Shown: positions 37,428 to 46,628, counted from the first letter of the stretch. The stretch is 64,000 nt of DNA from Pedobacter sp. W3I1 (GCF_030816015.1 NZ_JAUSXN010000001.1:3906001-3970000), one strand, 5' to 3'. Notes: generated by a model from the letters alone, not told the origin. Translations and numbers: made by a program.

Positions 37428-37979
37428 ATGACGATTAACGTATATACAGAACAGACTCCAAATCCAGCTACCATGAAATTTATGGTAAACAAGCTGTTAA
37501 TAAATGGCAGTGAAGATTTTGCAACTAAAGAAAGTGCAGAGCATTCGCCTTTTGCTAAAGAGTTATTTAAGTTCAACTTTGTTTCTGGCGTTTTTTTCGC
37601 CAGCAACTTTGTTACCATTACCAAAACAGATGATGCAGAATGGGCAGATATTGAAGCTATTCTAAAAGAATTTGTTAAGGGCGCTGTAGAATCTGAATTA
37701 AAAATTAAAGAAGAAACTACCGAAGAAGCACCTGCTTTTGAAGGTACAGAAACTGAAATTAAAATTCAACAGATTTTGCACGATTATGTACGCCCGGCGG
37801 TTGAACAGGATGGTGGTGCAATTACATACAAATCTTTTGATGAAGGTGTGGTTACCGTAGAGCTACGTGGCTCTTGCAGCGGTTGTCCGTCTTCTACCAT
37901 TACGCTTAAATCAGGTATCCAAAACTTATTGCAGAGAATGGTACCAGAAGTTACAGAAGTAGTTTCTGAAGCGCTTTAA
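37428..37979 (+). CDS. NifU/Nfu family Fe-S carrier protein
   Basis: 183 aa. Two domains: the Nfu N-terminal domain (YTEQTPNPATMKFMVNKLL, 1-90) and the NifU C-terminal domain (VRPAVEQDGGAITYKSFDEG; RGSCSGCPSSTITLKSGIQ) with the Fe-S-binding CxxC near 152-155. Acts as a late carrier that delivers 4Fe-4S clusters. Possible clients in the window are MtaB and other Fe-S proteins. Confidence 0.92.
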   Translation: MTINVYTEQTPNPATMKFMVNKLLINGSEDFATKESAEHSPFAKELFKFNFVSGVFFASNFVTITKTDDAEWADIEAILKEFVKGAVESELKIKEETTEEAPAFEGTETEIKIQQILHDYVRPAVEQDGGAITYKSFDEGVVTVELRGSCSGCPSSTITLKSGIQNLLQRMVPEVTEVVSEAL

Positions 37980-38007
37980 AATTGTGCATTTTTCATAGTA
38001 TATAGTA

Positions 38008-38038
38008 AAAGGTCCGGATGAGAATCGGGACCTTTTTT
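38008..38038 (+). terminator. Terminator after the nfu gene
   Basis: AAAGGTCC pairs with GGACCTTT around a 12-nt loop and runs into six T, 30 bp beyond the stop. Confidence 0.8.
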
Positions 38039-38052
38039 AATTTCAACCAAAT

Positions 38053-38115
38053 CGTCACCCTGAATTTATTTCAGGGTCTTGTATATTTAGACCCTGAAAT
38101 AAATTCAGGGTGACG
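38053..38115. repeat. Perfect 27-bp-arm palindrome (CACCCTGAA family)
   Basis: Left arm 38053-38079 and right arm 38089-38115 are exact inverse complements (key words CGTCACCCTGAA and TTCAGGGTGACG) with a 9-nt loop. It lies between convergent nfu and suhB, where it can fold in either transcript. The GTCA-CCTGA words link it to the other dispersed repeats. Confidence 0.9.
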
Positions 38116-38124
38116 TCACGATTA

Positions 38125-38913
38125 TTAAAAATACTGCTTAATCGCTGCCAACATTTCTGCAGTAAGTTTGCCATTAGTAGCCAAGATCTCCCTTTTTTCA
38201 AAGTAATCATTTCCGCCCGAAAAATCATACACCTCTCCGCCTGCCTGCTGAACAATAAAACATCCGGCTGCAAAATCCCATTGTTGCAGGTTGTATTCAA
38301 AAAAAGCATCGAAACGTCCACAGGCTGTATATACCAGGTCTATTGCCGCGGCACCAATTCTACGTACACCATGACTTTTCTGCATCATCTCGGTCAGTAA
38401 TTGAATATACTGAGGTTGTTTATCAAACTGGTAATACGGAAAACCTGTTGCCAACAAACTTGAACCCAGATCAGGGTTAATAGAAACTTTAATTTCTTTC
38501 TTATTCATAAAAGCAAGTCCGCCTTTATACGAATAAAACATCTCTCCCCTATTTAATTCGTAAACTACACCTATTACAGGTAAACCATCTTCATACAGGG
38601 CTACACTTATACCGTAAGTAGGAATGCCATGGATAAAATTAGTTGTACCATCTAAAGGATCGATAATCCAGGTATAAGTTTTACCTGTTCTATTGATGGT
38701 TTTCTCTTCGGTAATAAAACCGGCATCTGGAATTAATTTTTCGAGGTTTTGAACCAGTTTCTGCTCTGCTGTTTTATCAACATACGAAACCATATCGTTC
38801 AAGCCTTTATATTCGATTTTTTGGGCATCGAATTGCATCGCCTCTTTGCGGATAAAGTTTCCGGTGAGCTTTACAATAGAGATTACCTTATTGCATAATA
38901 ATTCGTAATTCAT
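38125..38913 (-). CDS. Inositol monophosphatase family protein (SuhB-like)
   Basis: 262 aa. Metal-binding motifs: ITEEKT (Glu near 76), WIIDPLDGTTNF (Asp/Asp near 91-94) and QQWDFAAG near the C-terminus. A Mg-dependent phosphatase of the IMPase/SuhB/CysQ superfamily; substrate may be inositol phosphate or another sugar phosphate. Lies 60 bp downstream of lgt on the same strand and may be co-transcribed with it. Confidence 0.9.
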   Translation of the reverse strand: MNYELLCNKVISIVKLTGNFIRKEAMQFDAQKIEYKGLNDMVSYVDKTAEQKLVQNLEKLIPDAGFITEEKTINRTGKTYTWIIDPLDGTTNFIHGIPTYGISVALYEDGLPVIGVVYELNRGEMFYSYKGGLAFMNKKEIKVSINPDLGSSLLATGFPYYQFDKQPQYIQLLTEMMQKSHGVRRIGAAAIDLVYTACGRFDAFFEYNLQQWDFAAGCFIVQQAGGEVYDFSGGNDYFEKREILATNGKLTAEMLAAIKQYF

Positions 38914-38973
38914 AGTTATTTAACAACAGAATGTTATTGTTGTTGGATTTTTAAATAAACTTATTAGTGGATT

Positions 38974-40122
38974 TTAGGCCAATTTATTTTTGTTTCTTAA
39001 AGCATAGGCGCTTAGCACAATACCGCCTACAACAAGAAAAGTAGAAATCATTTCTGCCTGGGTAAAGGACAACCCAAAAACATGGTATTTTGAGTTTACA
39101 CGAATCAATTCGATGCAGAAACGCTCAATACCATTTAGGATCATGTAAATACCAAACATTAAACCAGGTGCTTTTATTTTATCTCTGATGCGCCATAAAA
39201 AGGCAAAAAGGATTAAACAGATAATGACTTCGTAAATCGGTGTTGGGTATACCCCTTGTGCCAGTTCATTACAAAACTTTCCGGTACAACCAGGAATTGG
39301 AATGCCTTCTCCTACTACGTTGTTCGGGTATTTGTAAGACCATAGCCAATCTGGCAACCAGGAAAATGGCTTTGGATTATTGTTTACAATACCCCAGTCG
39401 CCATCGCCAGCTAAGTGGCAACCAATACGGCCAACAGCATAAGCCAGCATCATGCCAGGCCCACCTACATCAAGCATATGGAGCGGTTTAATACCGTATC
39501 TTTTTGCTATGATCAATACCGCTGCACCACCGCAAATTAAACCACCATAAAAAGTTAAACCACTAAAAGATAATAACCGCTCGATGGGATGTTGAACAAA
39601 ATCATCCCAGTACTCTAAGTTATCGAAGAACTTTGCTCCTAAAAATCCCCAGATAGCCGCCCAAACAATTAGATTGCTCATCGTTTGGTATGGGTGGATG
39701 GTTACCTGTGTTTCTTTTGGTTTATCCAGCTTGTGTTTATTCTTTTCGGTATAATCCCAGTAGGCAAACAAACCTGCGAAAAACAAACCTCCAATTATAT
39801 TTCCTTTTGTCGACATTAAAATCGACTGTGCATCATTTACAAAAAGTTTATAGTTTAACAACGCATAAACCAATTTATAACCAATAACAAAGCCAAAAAG
39901 GCCATTCATAATCAACTCTGATGGAGTAGCAGGTTTCCCAATCACAATTGTCTTTTTAATTGGATAGAGTATACCTAATGCTTCCTTACGCTTAAGTTCT
40001 TTGGTAAAAGCCCAGTAACCGGCAACAAAAGCCAGTGCTACAAAAACACCGAAAGTATTAAATGGAAGCGGTAAATTAATGCCGAATAAGTATTCTAAAA
40101 AATGTGAAACGGTAGGAAACAT
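38974..40122 (-). CDS. lgt: Prolipoprotein diacylglyceryl transferase
   Basis: 382 aa, about 100 longer than E. coli Lgt because of an inserted loop and extra membrane spans after residue 40, as in other Bacteroidota. The core signature is LTFYGGLICGGAA and GRIGCHLAGDGDWG; the catalytic-core helix AYAVGRIGCH is intact. It attaches diacylglycerol to lipobox Cys in the inner membrane. It would act on the many lipoproteins in this window, including SusD, the four tandem copies, OmpA and the DUF4296 protein. Confidence 0.93.
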   Translation of the reverse strand: MFPTVSHFLEYLFGINLPLPFNTFGVFVALAFVAGYWAFTKELKRKEALGILYPIKKTIVIGKPATPSELIMNGLFGFVIGYKLVYALLNYKLFVNDAQSILMSTKGNIIGGLFFAGLFAYWDYTEKNKHKLDKPKETQVTIHPYQTMSNLIVWAAIWGFLGAKFFDNLEYWDDFVQHPIERLLSFSGLTFYGGLICGGAAVLIIAKRYGIKPLHMLDVGGPGMMLAYAVGRIGCHLAGDGDWGIVNNNPKPFSWLPDWLWSYKYPNNVVGEGIPIPGCTGKFCNELAQGVYPTPIYEVIICLILFAFLWRIRDKIKAPGLMFGIYMILNGIERFCIELIRVNSKYHVFGLSFTQAEMISTFLVVGGIVLSAYALRNKNKLA

Positions 40123-40578
40123 ACAAATAATTTGTTGCGAAGATAGGAAAGAAAGACCAAAGCTGAAAGGCTAAAGACCAAAGCTTGAAGACTACAGCGG
40201 AAAGATTAAAGACCGGTGTTTAAAGCTGAGAGAAACAGGTAAAAATCTATATTTTTTATTTTGGAAAAGAGCGGTTCTGTATTCATTGGCTGCGATAGTC
40301 CTGCACTCCGCTTTACTCACCCGATTGAAAACCTGTGAAACAAGCAAGCACACCATAAAAAGCAAAAAACAGTGCTTAAATCGGGTTCGTGCCCGCTGCG
40401 ATCAGGTTTAGTTAACATATTGTAGCAGTTCTTCGGGAAGTAAAAAAATCATCAATCAGAGAAATGTTAATTCCATCTTAAAAGATCCTTCGAATACGCT
40501 CAGGATGACAAATCTAAGGGATGAAAGAATGAAACTTTGACTCAAGACTTCGGACTGAGGACTTCCGACTAAAGACTA
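40123..40578. other. Gene-free region built of degenerate repeats
   Basis: From 40144 to 40232 it holds imperfect repeats of AAAGACCAAAGCT/GAAAG words; from 40296 to 40411 the second copy of the structured element; near 40486-40510 a TCCTTCGAATACGCTCAGGA-type REP arm; and from 40535 to 40576 a GACT-type repeat (GACTCAAGACTTCGGACTGA). No gene. Confidence 0.6.
40296..40411 (+). ncRNA. Candidate structured intergenic element, copy B
   Basis: Outer stem CCCGATT (40320-40326) with AATCGGG (40379-40385); inner stem AAGCAC (40346-40351) with GTGCTT (40372-40377). The unpaired AAACCTGTGAAA and ACACCATAAAAA words equal those of copy A at 31016, while the paired bases differ in a pairing-preserving way. 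The 3' flank GATC-x-GGTTTAG is also shared. Confidence 0.45.
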
Positions 40579-41901
40579 CTAATGATGGGCGTGAACAGTT
40601 TCCAGTTCTGCTACCTCTACCTCACCATCGGCAGTAATTTCTAAAAGCTTAACTGCTTTCAATTCATTTACCATAACCGGATCGTATTTGGCACGTACTT
40701 TTACATAATTTTTGGTAAAACCATGCATGTATCCTGATTTTTGATCGGCTTCGAAAAGCACTTCGCCTTCAGTACCGATTTGAGATTCGTAGAAAGCCCT
40801 GCGTTTTTTATCAGATAAAATATGAAGCATTTTGCTACGCTCATTGCGCTCGCTTCCTGCCACAACACCTTTCATTTCGGCTGCAGCAGTTAATTCCCGC
40901 TCAGAGTAAGTAAATACGTGTAGATAAGAAATATCAAGCTGATTTAAAAACTGATAGGTATTCAAGAAATCTTCTTTTGTTTCGCCAGGAAAACCAACAA
41001 TTACATCTACACCGATACAACAATGCGGCATTACCTCTTTAATTTTGGCAACACGCTCTACATACAAATCGCTACGGTAACGACGGCGCATTAAACCTAA
41101 AATTTTATCAGAACCTGATTGTAAGGGGATATGAAAATGAGGAACAAATCTTTTCGAAGTGGATACAAATTCGATGATCTCATTACTCAAAAGATTTGGC
41201 TCAATAGATGAAATGCGGATTCTTTCAATTCCTTCTACTTCATCCAAAGCTTTAACCAGGTCAAAAAATTTATCTTCACGCTGGCCATTTCTAATTCCGA
41301 AATCGCCAAGATTTACACCGGTTAAAACAATTTCTTTAACACCGCTATCTGCAATCATCTTTGCACGATTCACCACATTTTCGATCGTATCGCTACGGCT
41401 TGCACCGCGTGCTAAAGGAATGGTACAGTAAGTACAAGGATAATCGCAACCATCCTGTACTTTCAAAAAAGTACGTGTTCTATCGCCAATGGAATAAGAG
41501 GCAATAAAATTATGATTTACTTTCTCTATATTTTGCTGATGGATAAGGGTTTTTGGCTGTTTAGTTAAATCGGTAATGTACTCTACAATCCTGAATTTTT
41601 CTGCAGCGCCCAAAACCATATCAACCCCTTCTATTTCGGCAATTTCCTGTGGTTTTAACTGCGCATAGCATCCCACAATGGTTACAAAGGCATTTGGTGA
41701 ATACTTTAAAGCTTCTTTAACAACTTTACGGCATTTTTTATCGGCATGCTCGGTAACAGAGCAGGTATTGATCACATAAACATCTGCCTGATCCTGAAAT
41801 TCTACTACGGCATAACCTGCATCGGTAAATAAACGACCAATGGTTGATGTTTCGGAGAAATTGAGTTTACAACCTAATGTATAAAATGCGACCTTTTTCA
41901 T
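40579..41901 (-). CDS. mtaB: tRNA t6A37 methylthiotransferase MtaB
   Basis: 440 aa. N-terminal UPF0004 domain with Cys at GCKLN, NTCSVTEHADKKCRK and VGCYAQ; radical-SAM motif GCDYPCTYCTIP near residue 148; C-terminal TRAM-like domain (VLFEADQKSGYMHGFTKNYVKV). These mark the MtaB branch. It converts t6A37 to ms2t6A37 in certain tRNAs using two 4Fe-4S clusters. Single gene with repeat-rich spacers on both sides. Confidence 0.93.
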   Translation of the reverse strand: MKKVAFYTLGCKLNFSETSTIGRLFTDAGYAVVEFQDQADVYVINTCSVTEHADKKCRKVVKEALKYSPNAFVTIVGCYAQLKPQEIAEIEGVDMVLGAAEKFRIVEYITDLTKQPKTLIHQQNIEKVNHNFIASYSIGDRTRTFLKVQDGCDYPCTYCTIPLARGASRSDTIENVVNRAKMIADSGVKEIVLTGVNLGDFGIRNGQREDKFFDLVKALDEVEGIERIRISSIEPNLLSNEIIEFVSTSKRFVPHFHIPLQSGSDKILGLMRRRYRSDLYVERVAKIKEVMPHCCIGVDVIVGFPGETKEDFLNTYQFLNQLDISYLHVFTYSERELTAAAEMKGVVAGSERNERSKMLHILSDKKRRAFYESQIGTEGEVLFEADQKSGYMHGFTKNYVKVRAKYDPVMVNELKAVKLLEITADGEVEVAELETVHAHH

Positions 41902-41939
41902 TGAGCCTGCAAAGATAGGAAATTTGTTTAGAGTTGGGA

Positions 41940-42046
41940 ACTTGGAGCCGTTATAGCGTACAAATTACAGTTTATTAACAAAGCAGTTTGCAATTTTCAG
42001 TTTTCAATTGATTACAAACTGCTAACTTAAAACTGTTAACTGAAAA
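41940..42046. repeat. Degenerate AACTG/CAGTT spacer repeats
   Basis: Words ACAGTTT, GCAGTTTGC, TCAGTTTTC, CAAACTGC, AAAACTGTTAACTG and AAAACT alternate and can form a long imperfect hairpin between ubiX and mtaB. Same style as the spacers at 5927-6000 and 40535-40576 but different words. Confidence 0.6.
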
Positions 42047-42616
42047 CTATTTCTCCTGCCACCGGTAGCTTTCCTGCTCGAAACCTGCTAAATCCAATAC
42101 TCTGCTGATTACTGTTCCGGCAACTTCTTCAATGGTTTTAGGCAGACTGTAAAAAGATGGATTTGCCGGACAGATGATTCCGCCTGCTTCGGTAACGGTT
42201 TTCATGTTGTTGATGTGGATTAAACTAAATGGTGTGTCTCTTACAACTGCAATAAATTTTCTGCGTTCTTTTAGTACAACATCTGCAGCTCTCGAAATTA
42301 AATCGTTAGATATTCCGTGTGCTATACGTCCCAAAGTTCCCATAGAGCATGGCACAATGATCATGGTATCGTATTTTGCAGATCCAGAGGCAAAGGGAGC
42401 GTTAAAATCATTTTTATTATAAAAGGTAAAATCTTTAAATTGGTTATAATCCTGGTTACCCAGCTCGAATTGCCACACCACTTTTGCATTATCGCTCATC
42501 ACTACACCAACAGCCTCAATCTGATCTTTTAATTTTAATAACTGGTCAAATAAAACCTTTGCATAAATAGAACCACTGGCGCCGGTAATCGCAACAATCA
42601 CTTTCTTTTTCATCAT
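42047..42616 (-). CDS. ubiX: Flavin prenyltransferase UbiX
   Basis: 189 aa. N-terminal IVAITGASGSIYAKVLFDQLL, then IIVPCSMGTLGRIAHGIS and VVRDTPFSLIHINNMKTVTEAGGIICPA are diagnostic. It joins dimethylallyl phosphate to FMN to make the prenyl-FMN cofactor of UbiD. The client UbiD is encoded 25 kb away in the same window. Confidence 0.95.
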   Translation of the reverse strand: MMKKKVIVAITGASGSIYAKVLFDQLLKLKDQIEAVGVVMSDNAKVVWQFELGNQDYNQFKDFTFYNKNDFNAPFASGSAKYDTMIIVPCSMGTLGRIAHGISNDLISRAADVVLKERRKFIAVVRDTPFSLIHINNMKTVTEAGGIICPANPSFYSLPKTIEEVAGTVISRVLDLAGFEQESYRWQEK

Positions 42617-42650
42617 AACACAAAAATAGTTTTTCTAAATCCATTAAAAC

Positions 42651-42680
42651 AAAAAAGGGCCAGAACAATGTTCTGACCCT
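42651..42680 (-). terminator. Terminator-like hairpin upstream of ubiX
   Basis: Minus strand: GGGTCAGAA pairs with TTCTGGCCC around a 5-nt loop, then six T. It would end transcription arriving from the 42.9-43.3 kb small frames. The remaining 290 bp to 42970 is AT-rich and shows no gene. Confidence 0.7.
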
Positions 42681-42970
42681 ACATCTACCTATGAAAAACA
42701 TACCCTCGAAAGGGTAAGAACAAATATATATAAATTTTTAAAAAAATGTAAGTGAGAAATGTTAAATCGCTTAAATCGAATGTTTAATTTAAAAACAGAT
42801 CACAACACACTGATTATCAATAAAATAATTTTCAACAAATATTCATAAAAACTTTTTTCCTGCTTAAAAAGACGCCTTTTTTAACAAAATAACGATTAAA
42901 ATTGTCTTACAAATTAGTCATAATCGCCCAGTAAGGCTTTACTTTACAATTTTGCTCTTTGTTTTACACT

Positions 42971-43338
42971 TTAAAGTTTACAATTTTTTGATATTGATTT
43001 AATATAATAAAAATCAATTGCATAAAAATATTGAGGAGATTTTACAACATAATCCTTAATTTTCTTTTCACCAAAGCTAATATCAATTTTACCCGGCTTA
43101 ATGTTTCCACAGCATGTAAGAATGCTGGGATATACTTGATCTATTAATAATATCTTTTTTCTGCTGATTTTAATTTCGAAATGAATGCCCTTTCGCATGC
43201 TTGTAATAGTGAAGTTGTGTTACTTTTTGACCAATCAGTAATTACTGGCGAAAAGCCATTAAATGGCAACCACTTATCTCGAATGTTATAGTTATATTCA
43301 GGATTCATGATCTTATCTATTGTGTAACTGCAAAACAA
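42971..43338 (-). CDS. Uncertain small hypothetical frame(s), possibly one frameshifted gene
   Basis: Two overlapping minus-strand frames: 43338-43144 (64 aa; or from an internal Met, MNPEYNYNIRDKWLPFNG) and 43198-42971 (75 aa, MRKGIHFEIKISRKKILLID). They overlap in different frames by 55 bp, so a frameshift could join them, but the junction has no supporting homology. Neither is recognised. A hairpin terminator lies downstream at 42651-42680, which mildly supports transcription. Confidence 0.25.
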
Positions 43339-43532
43339 TGTTTTAACATTAGCCGTTAAGTAAGGGCTTCAAATCAATCATTAATACTGAAATACAGCAA
43401 TTTACAAACAACAGAAAATCAATACCCTTATAATTAATACTATTTTGTATGATAAATATTATACCATCCTTACAAATCGGTTGCCAATTAACTGCTTAAC
43501 GATTATATTTGAGGAAGTGTCAACTTAAATTT

Positions 43533-45398
43533 ATGATAGATTTAGCTTCTCCATTCTTAAAAGCACTGTTAAAACATTCTAAGAGCCCTATAATCATTTT
43601 TAAAGTAAAACCGGTATTGGCAGTAGTAGAACATAACGATGCTTACCAGGCTTTAATAGAACGGGTAGGTGGATTAAAATTCTATGATATTAATATTATC
43701 CCGAACCTTCTATCTGATGCTGAAAAAACAGATTTGATAAAAACAGTTCAGCAAGTAAGCCAACTTAAAGCAAAGGGTATGCTGGTTATTCATCCCATCT
43801 ATTCTAACTCGCCAAACGTGAAATGGGAATTGGAATTTTCGCCGGTATTACAAAACGATCGTCCGGTTGAATATATTATTTGCTCATTAAGGGAAATTCC
43901 GTTAGATGAAAATGACCTTGAGCATATTTTATTTGAACTTTCAGAAAGTGAAGCACGTTTTAGGGGATTTTTTGAGCAGGCGCCTTTAGGCATGTGTGTA
44001 TTAAAAGGTCCGGAACTTATTACGGAGTATGCAAACGATAACATATTAAAACTTTGGGGCAAAAGCAGGAAAGAAGTTATTGGAATTTCTCAGGAAGAGG
44101 CGCGGCCAGAACTCGAAAAACAGCAAGCACTTGTAAAACGTGTAAAAGATATTTTTAAATACGGCCAGTCTTTAACAATCAATGAATTAAAACTTTCGAC
44201 ACCGGTTTCAGACGGTTATTTCATCGCCTTTTACGAGCCCTTAAAAAATGATAAAAATGAAGTAACCAGGATTTTAGTGATTATTAAAGATATTACGGAG
44301 CAGGTAAACTTCAAAAAAGAGCTACTTAAAGCTAAAGACATTTTAAAAATAGCTATGGATGCATCAGAAATGGGTTCATGGAATATTGATCTGGAAAGCA
44401 AACAGGTGCTTTTATCAGAAAGGGCGCAACAAATTTACGAACTGGAAAATAACAGGCTGGGCATAGAAGAAGCCAAATCATTGATTAGCCCGGAGGACAT
44501 CGGGCATCTTACCAGCAGTATCAGAAGCGCATTACACCACCGAAATGCATTTAACATCGAATACCAAATTAATTTAAATGGCATAGGCGGTAAAAGCAAA
44601 TGGTTAAGAACCGCAGGAAAAGCCTACTATAACAAACAAGGGAAAGCTGTTTATATTGCCGGAGCTGTTTTGGATATTACAGAACATAAACAGGATGAAA
44701 TTAGAAAAAATGATTTTATCGGTATGGTAAGTCACGAGCTTAAAACTCCATTAACGTCCTTAAGTGCTTATGTACAACTTTTACAGTATAAATTTAAAGA
44801 AACTGATAACGATTTTACCATTCAGATACTCGATAAGGTAAATGTTCAGTTAAAAAGAATGTCGTTAATGATTGATGGCTTTTTAAATGTATCCTTATTA
44901 GAATCTGGCAAAATTTTATTGAACAAAACAAATTTTAATCTTGTTGATTTGATCAAAACTATAGCTGAGGAAAATAGAATGGTTTTACCTAGCCATTTTA
45001 TCCAGGTGATCGGTTTGGAAGAAATGATTGTAAATGCAGATATCGAGAAAATTGGTAATGTGATCAATAACCTGATTGGCAATGCAGCGAAATACTCAAA
45101 AAAAGAATCATTAATTGCAATAAAGTGCGAAATGCAAAAAGGTTATGCAGTTGTAAGTGTGGAAGATGAGGGCATAGGCATTAGAGAAAATGATATCCCC
45201 AGACTTTTTGACCGTTTTTACCGTGTAGAGAGTCCTGACACTAAAACAATTGCAGGATTTGGAGTTGGCCTGTACATTTGTGCCGAAATAATGGAAAGGC
45301 ATCAGGGAAAAATTTGGGCAGAAAGCAAATTGGGGAAAGGTTCTACATTTTATTTCAGCTTACCCACTTCAAATGATCAAATAACACCACTTACTTAA
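43533..45398 (+). CDS. PAS-domain sensor histidine kinase
   Basis: 621 aa from ATG at 43533 (MIDLASPFLKALL); the frame extends to a TTG at 43509. No membrane span is visible, so it is cytoplasmic. Three PAS-type domains fit about residues 10-135, 145-265 and 275-390 (the third has a PAC end KWLRTAGKAYYNKQG). The phosphoacceptor His is in DFIGMVSHELKTPLTSLSAY near 405-424; the ATPase N, G1 and G2 boxes are VINNLIGNAAKYS, VEDEGIGI and GFGVGLYI. No response regulator gene is adjacent, so the partner is elsewhere. Confidence 0.9.
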   Translation: MIDLASPFLKALLKHSKSPIIIFKVKPVLAVVEHNDAYQALIERVGGLKFYDINIIPNLLSDAEKTDLIKTVQQVSQLKAKGMLVIHPIYSNSPNVKWELEFSPVLQNDRPVEYIICSLREIPLDENDLEHILFELSESEARFRGFFEQAPLGMCVLKGPELITEYANDNILKLWGKSRKEVIGISQEEARPELEKQQALVKRVKDIFKYGQSLTINELKLSTPVSDGYFIAFYEPLKNDKNEVTRILVIIKDITEQVNFKKELLKAKDILKIAMDASEMGSWNIDLESKQVLLSERAQQIYELENNRLGIEEAKSLISPEDIGHLTSSIRSALHHRNAFNIEYQINLNGIGGKSKWLRTAGKAYYNKQGKAVYIAGAVLDITEHKQDEIRKNDFIGMVSHELKTPLTSLSAYVQLLQYKFKETDNDFTIQILDKVNVQLKRMSLMIDGFLNVSLLESGKILLNKTNFNLVDLIKTIAEENRMVLPSHFIQVIGLEEMIVNADIEKIGNVINNLIGNAAKYSKKESLIAIKCEMQKGYAVVSVEDEGIGIRENDIPRLFDRFYRVESPDTKTIAGFGVGLYICAEIMERHQGKIWAESKLGKGSTFYFSLPTSNDQITPLT

Positions 45399-45409
45399 GG
45401 TGTATGAAA

Positions 45410-45625
45410 TTAAACCTTTATTTCCTCCATTTCTAATTTAACGTTAACCGCTATCAAGCCACGCTCGCCTAATTCTATTTCAAAAATTACCTTCGAATTT
45501 ATATTAATTTGATCAGATACGTTATCTAACTGAAAGTGAATATCCTGGCCATTTTTGTCAATAATGATTCCATGTATGTGTTCAAAATCAATGTGAGTAA
45601 CATTTCCCTTTCTCATATCGCTCAT
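45410..45625 (-). CDS. Divergent cold-shock-like small protein
   Basis: 71 aa from ATG at 45625 (MSDMRKGNV); an earlier Met at 45655 is less likely. The pattern GNV-THID-HIHGIIID-DIHFQL-VIFEIELGERGLIAVNVK aligns with the Csp at 31532 (GKVKWFN, KGFGFIV, DLFVHF, VEFEVAEGRKGLQAVNVR), giving the same beta-strand layout. The aromatic RNP1 and RNP2 residues are lost, so nucleic-acid binding may be changed or absent. It is convergent with the histidine kinase, 11 bp from its stop. Confidence 0.6.
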   Translation of the reverse strand: MSDMRKGNVTHIDFEHIHGIIIDKNGQDIHFQLDNVSDQININSKVIFEIELGERGLIAVNVKLEMEEIKV

Positions 45626-45655
45626 TACAGAATATATTTTATAAATGATGAACAA

Positions 45656-46046
45656 TTATAGTTAATTTATGTATCATTAAAAATACATGAATTATTTTAT
45701 CGAACAACTATAAGCTTTATCATGCAGTTTTTATTACTACTAAAACGAATTAATAGCACAAATAGAATGATTTATTTATTTCGTTTTAAATAAATATTTT
45801 TTTTTTTAAATAACTGTTTTACAAATGGTTATTACGAATAAATCACCTAAATCCCGGACATCAAAGAAGAGTCATCTTATGATCTGAAGAAACAGACCGA
45901 AATTATTGGCTAAACGTTTAGGTATAAGTTATGAAGTCTGCTGTGAGAGCAACAAAAGTATTAAGTTAAATCACAGCTTATTTAAACCAACAAAAGAAAA
46001 ATATTTCTTAACCATTAAGGGCTGAAATTGAATATAACCGGCTGTT
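45656..46046. other. Gene-free AT-rich region
   Basis: About 390 bp with long T and A runs. A plus-strand frame near 45900-46020 reads RPKLLAKRLGISYEV but is cut by a stop and has no start; I could not connect it to a family. Confidence 0.4.
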
Positions 46047-46628
46047 TTATCTGCGGTAACGGTGCCAAACCCTATACCATTTTTTATTATTAGGATAACT
46101 GCGATGTGATGTTCTGTTGTTGATCATAATCGCTACCAGAAGTAAAATACAGGCACCGGATAAGACCGGGCAAAGTACATACAGGTAGCCTAACGATTGG
46201 ATTTTAACCGACCCGATATTGGCTATAAGTGCGGTAGCTCCACCTGGAGGATGTAGTGTTTTCGTAATCTGCATGAGTACGATAGATAAAGAAACCGACA
46301 AGGCAGAAGATAACCACACTTCGCCAGGAATAAGTTTGTGAACGGTAACGCCTACCAATGCACAAACCACATGCCCGCCGATTAAATTCCTGGGCTGTGC
46401 CAGTGGGCTATTTATAATTCCATAAATAAGTACTGATGAGGCTCCAAAAGAACCGATAAGAAATAGATTATCGTTGGCGGTGAAGTATTTGGAATGGAGT
46501 AAACCAATAATACCAATACCTAAAAATGCTCCAAGAAATGTCCAAACGTGTTCTTTAAAATCGACTAAAGTTTCTTTGTAAACAATATATTTTGCTGTTC
46601 GAAGGTGTCTTCTTATCCGTTTTCTCAT
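46047..46628 (-). CDS. HPP family membrane protein
   Basis: 193 aa with four to five hydrophobic spans and the family-naming motif LHPPGGATAL near residue 128, plus SFGASSVLIYG and PLAQPRNLIGGH, all typical of HPP proteins. Plant and cyanobacterial members transport nitrite; the bacterial substrate here is unknown. Single gene. Confidence 0.9.
   Translation of the reverse strand: MRKRIRRHLRTAKYIVYKETLVDFKEHVWTFLGAFLGIGIIGLLHSKYFTANDNLFLIGSFGASSVLIYGIINSPLAQPRNLIGGHVVCALVGVTVHKLIPGEVWLSSALSVSLSIVLMQITKTLHPPGGATALIANIGSVKIQSLGYLYVLCPVLSGACILLLVAIMINNRTSHRSYPNNKKWYRVWHRYRR

Noticed and set aside
45830-46020. Possible small gene reading RPKLLAKRLGISYEV
   Set aside because: Interrupted by a stop, no start codon and no recognised family.
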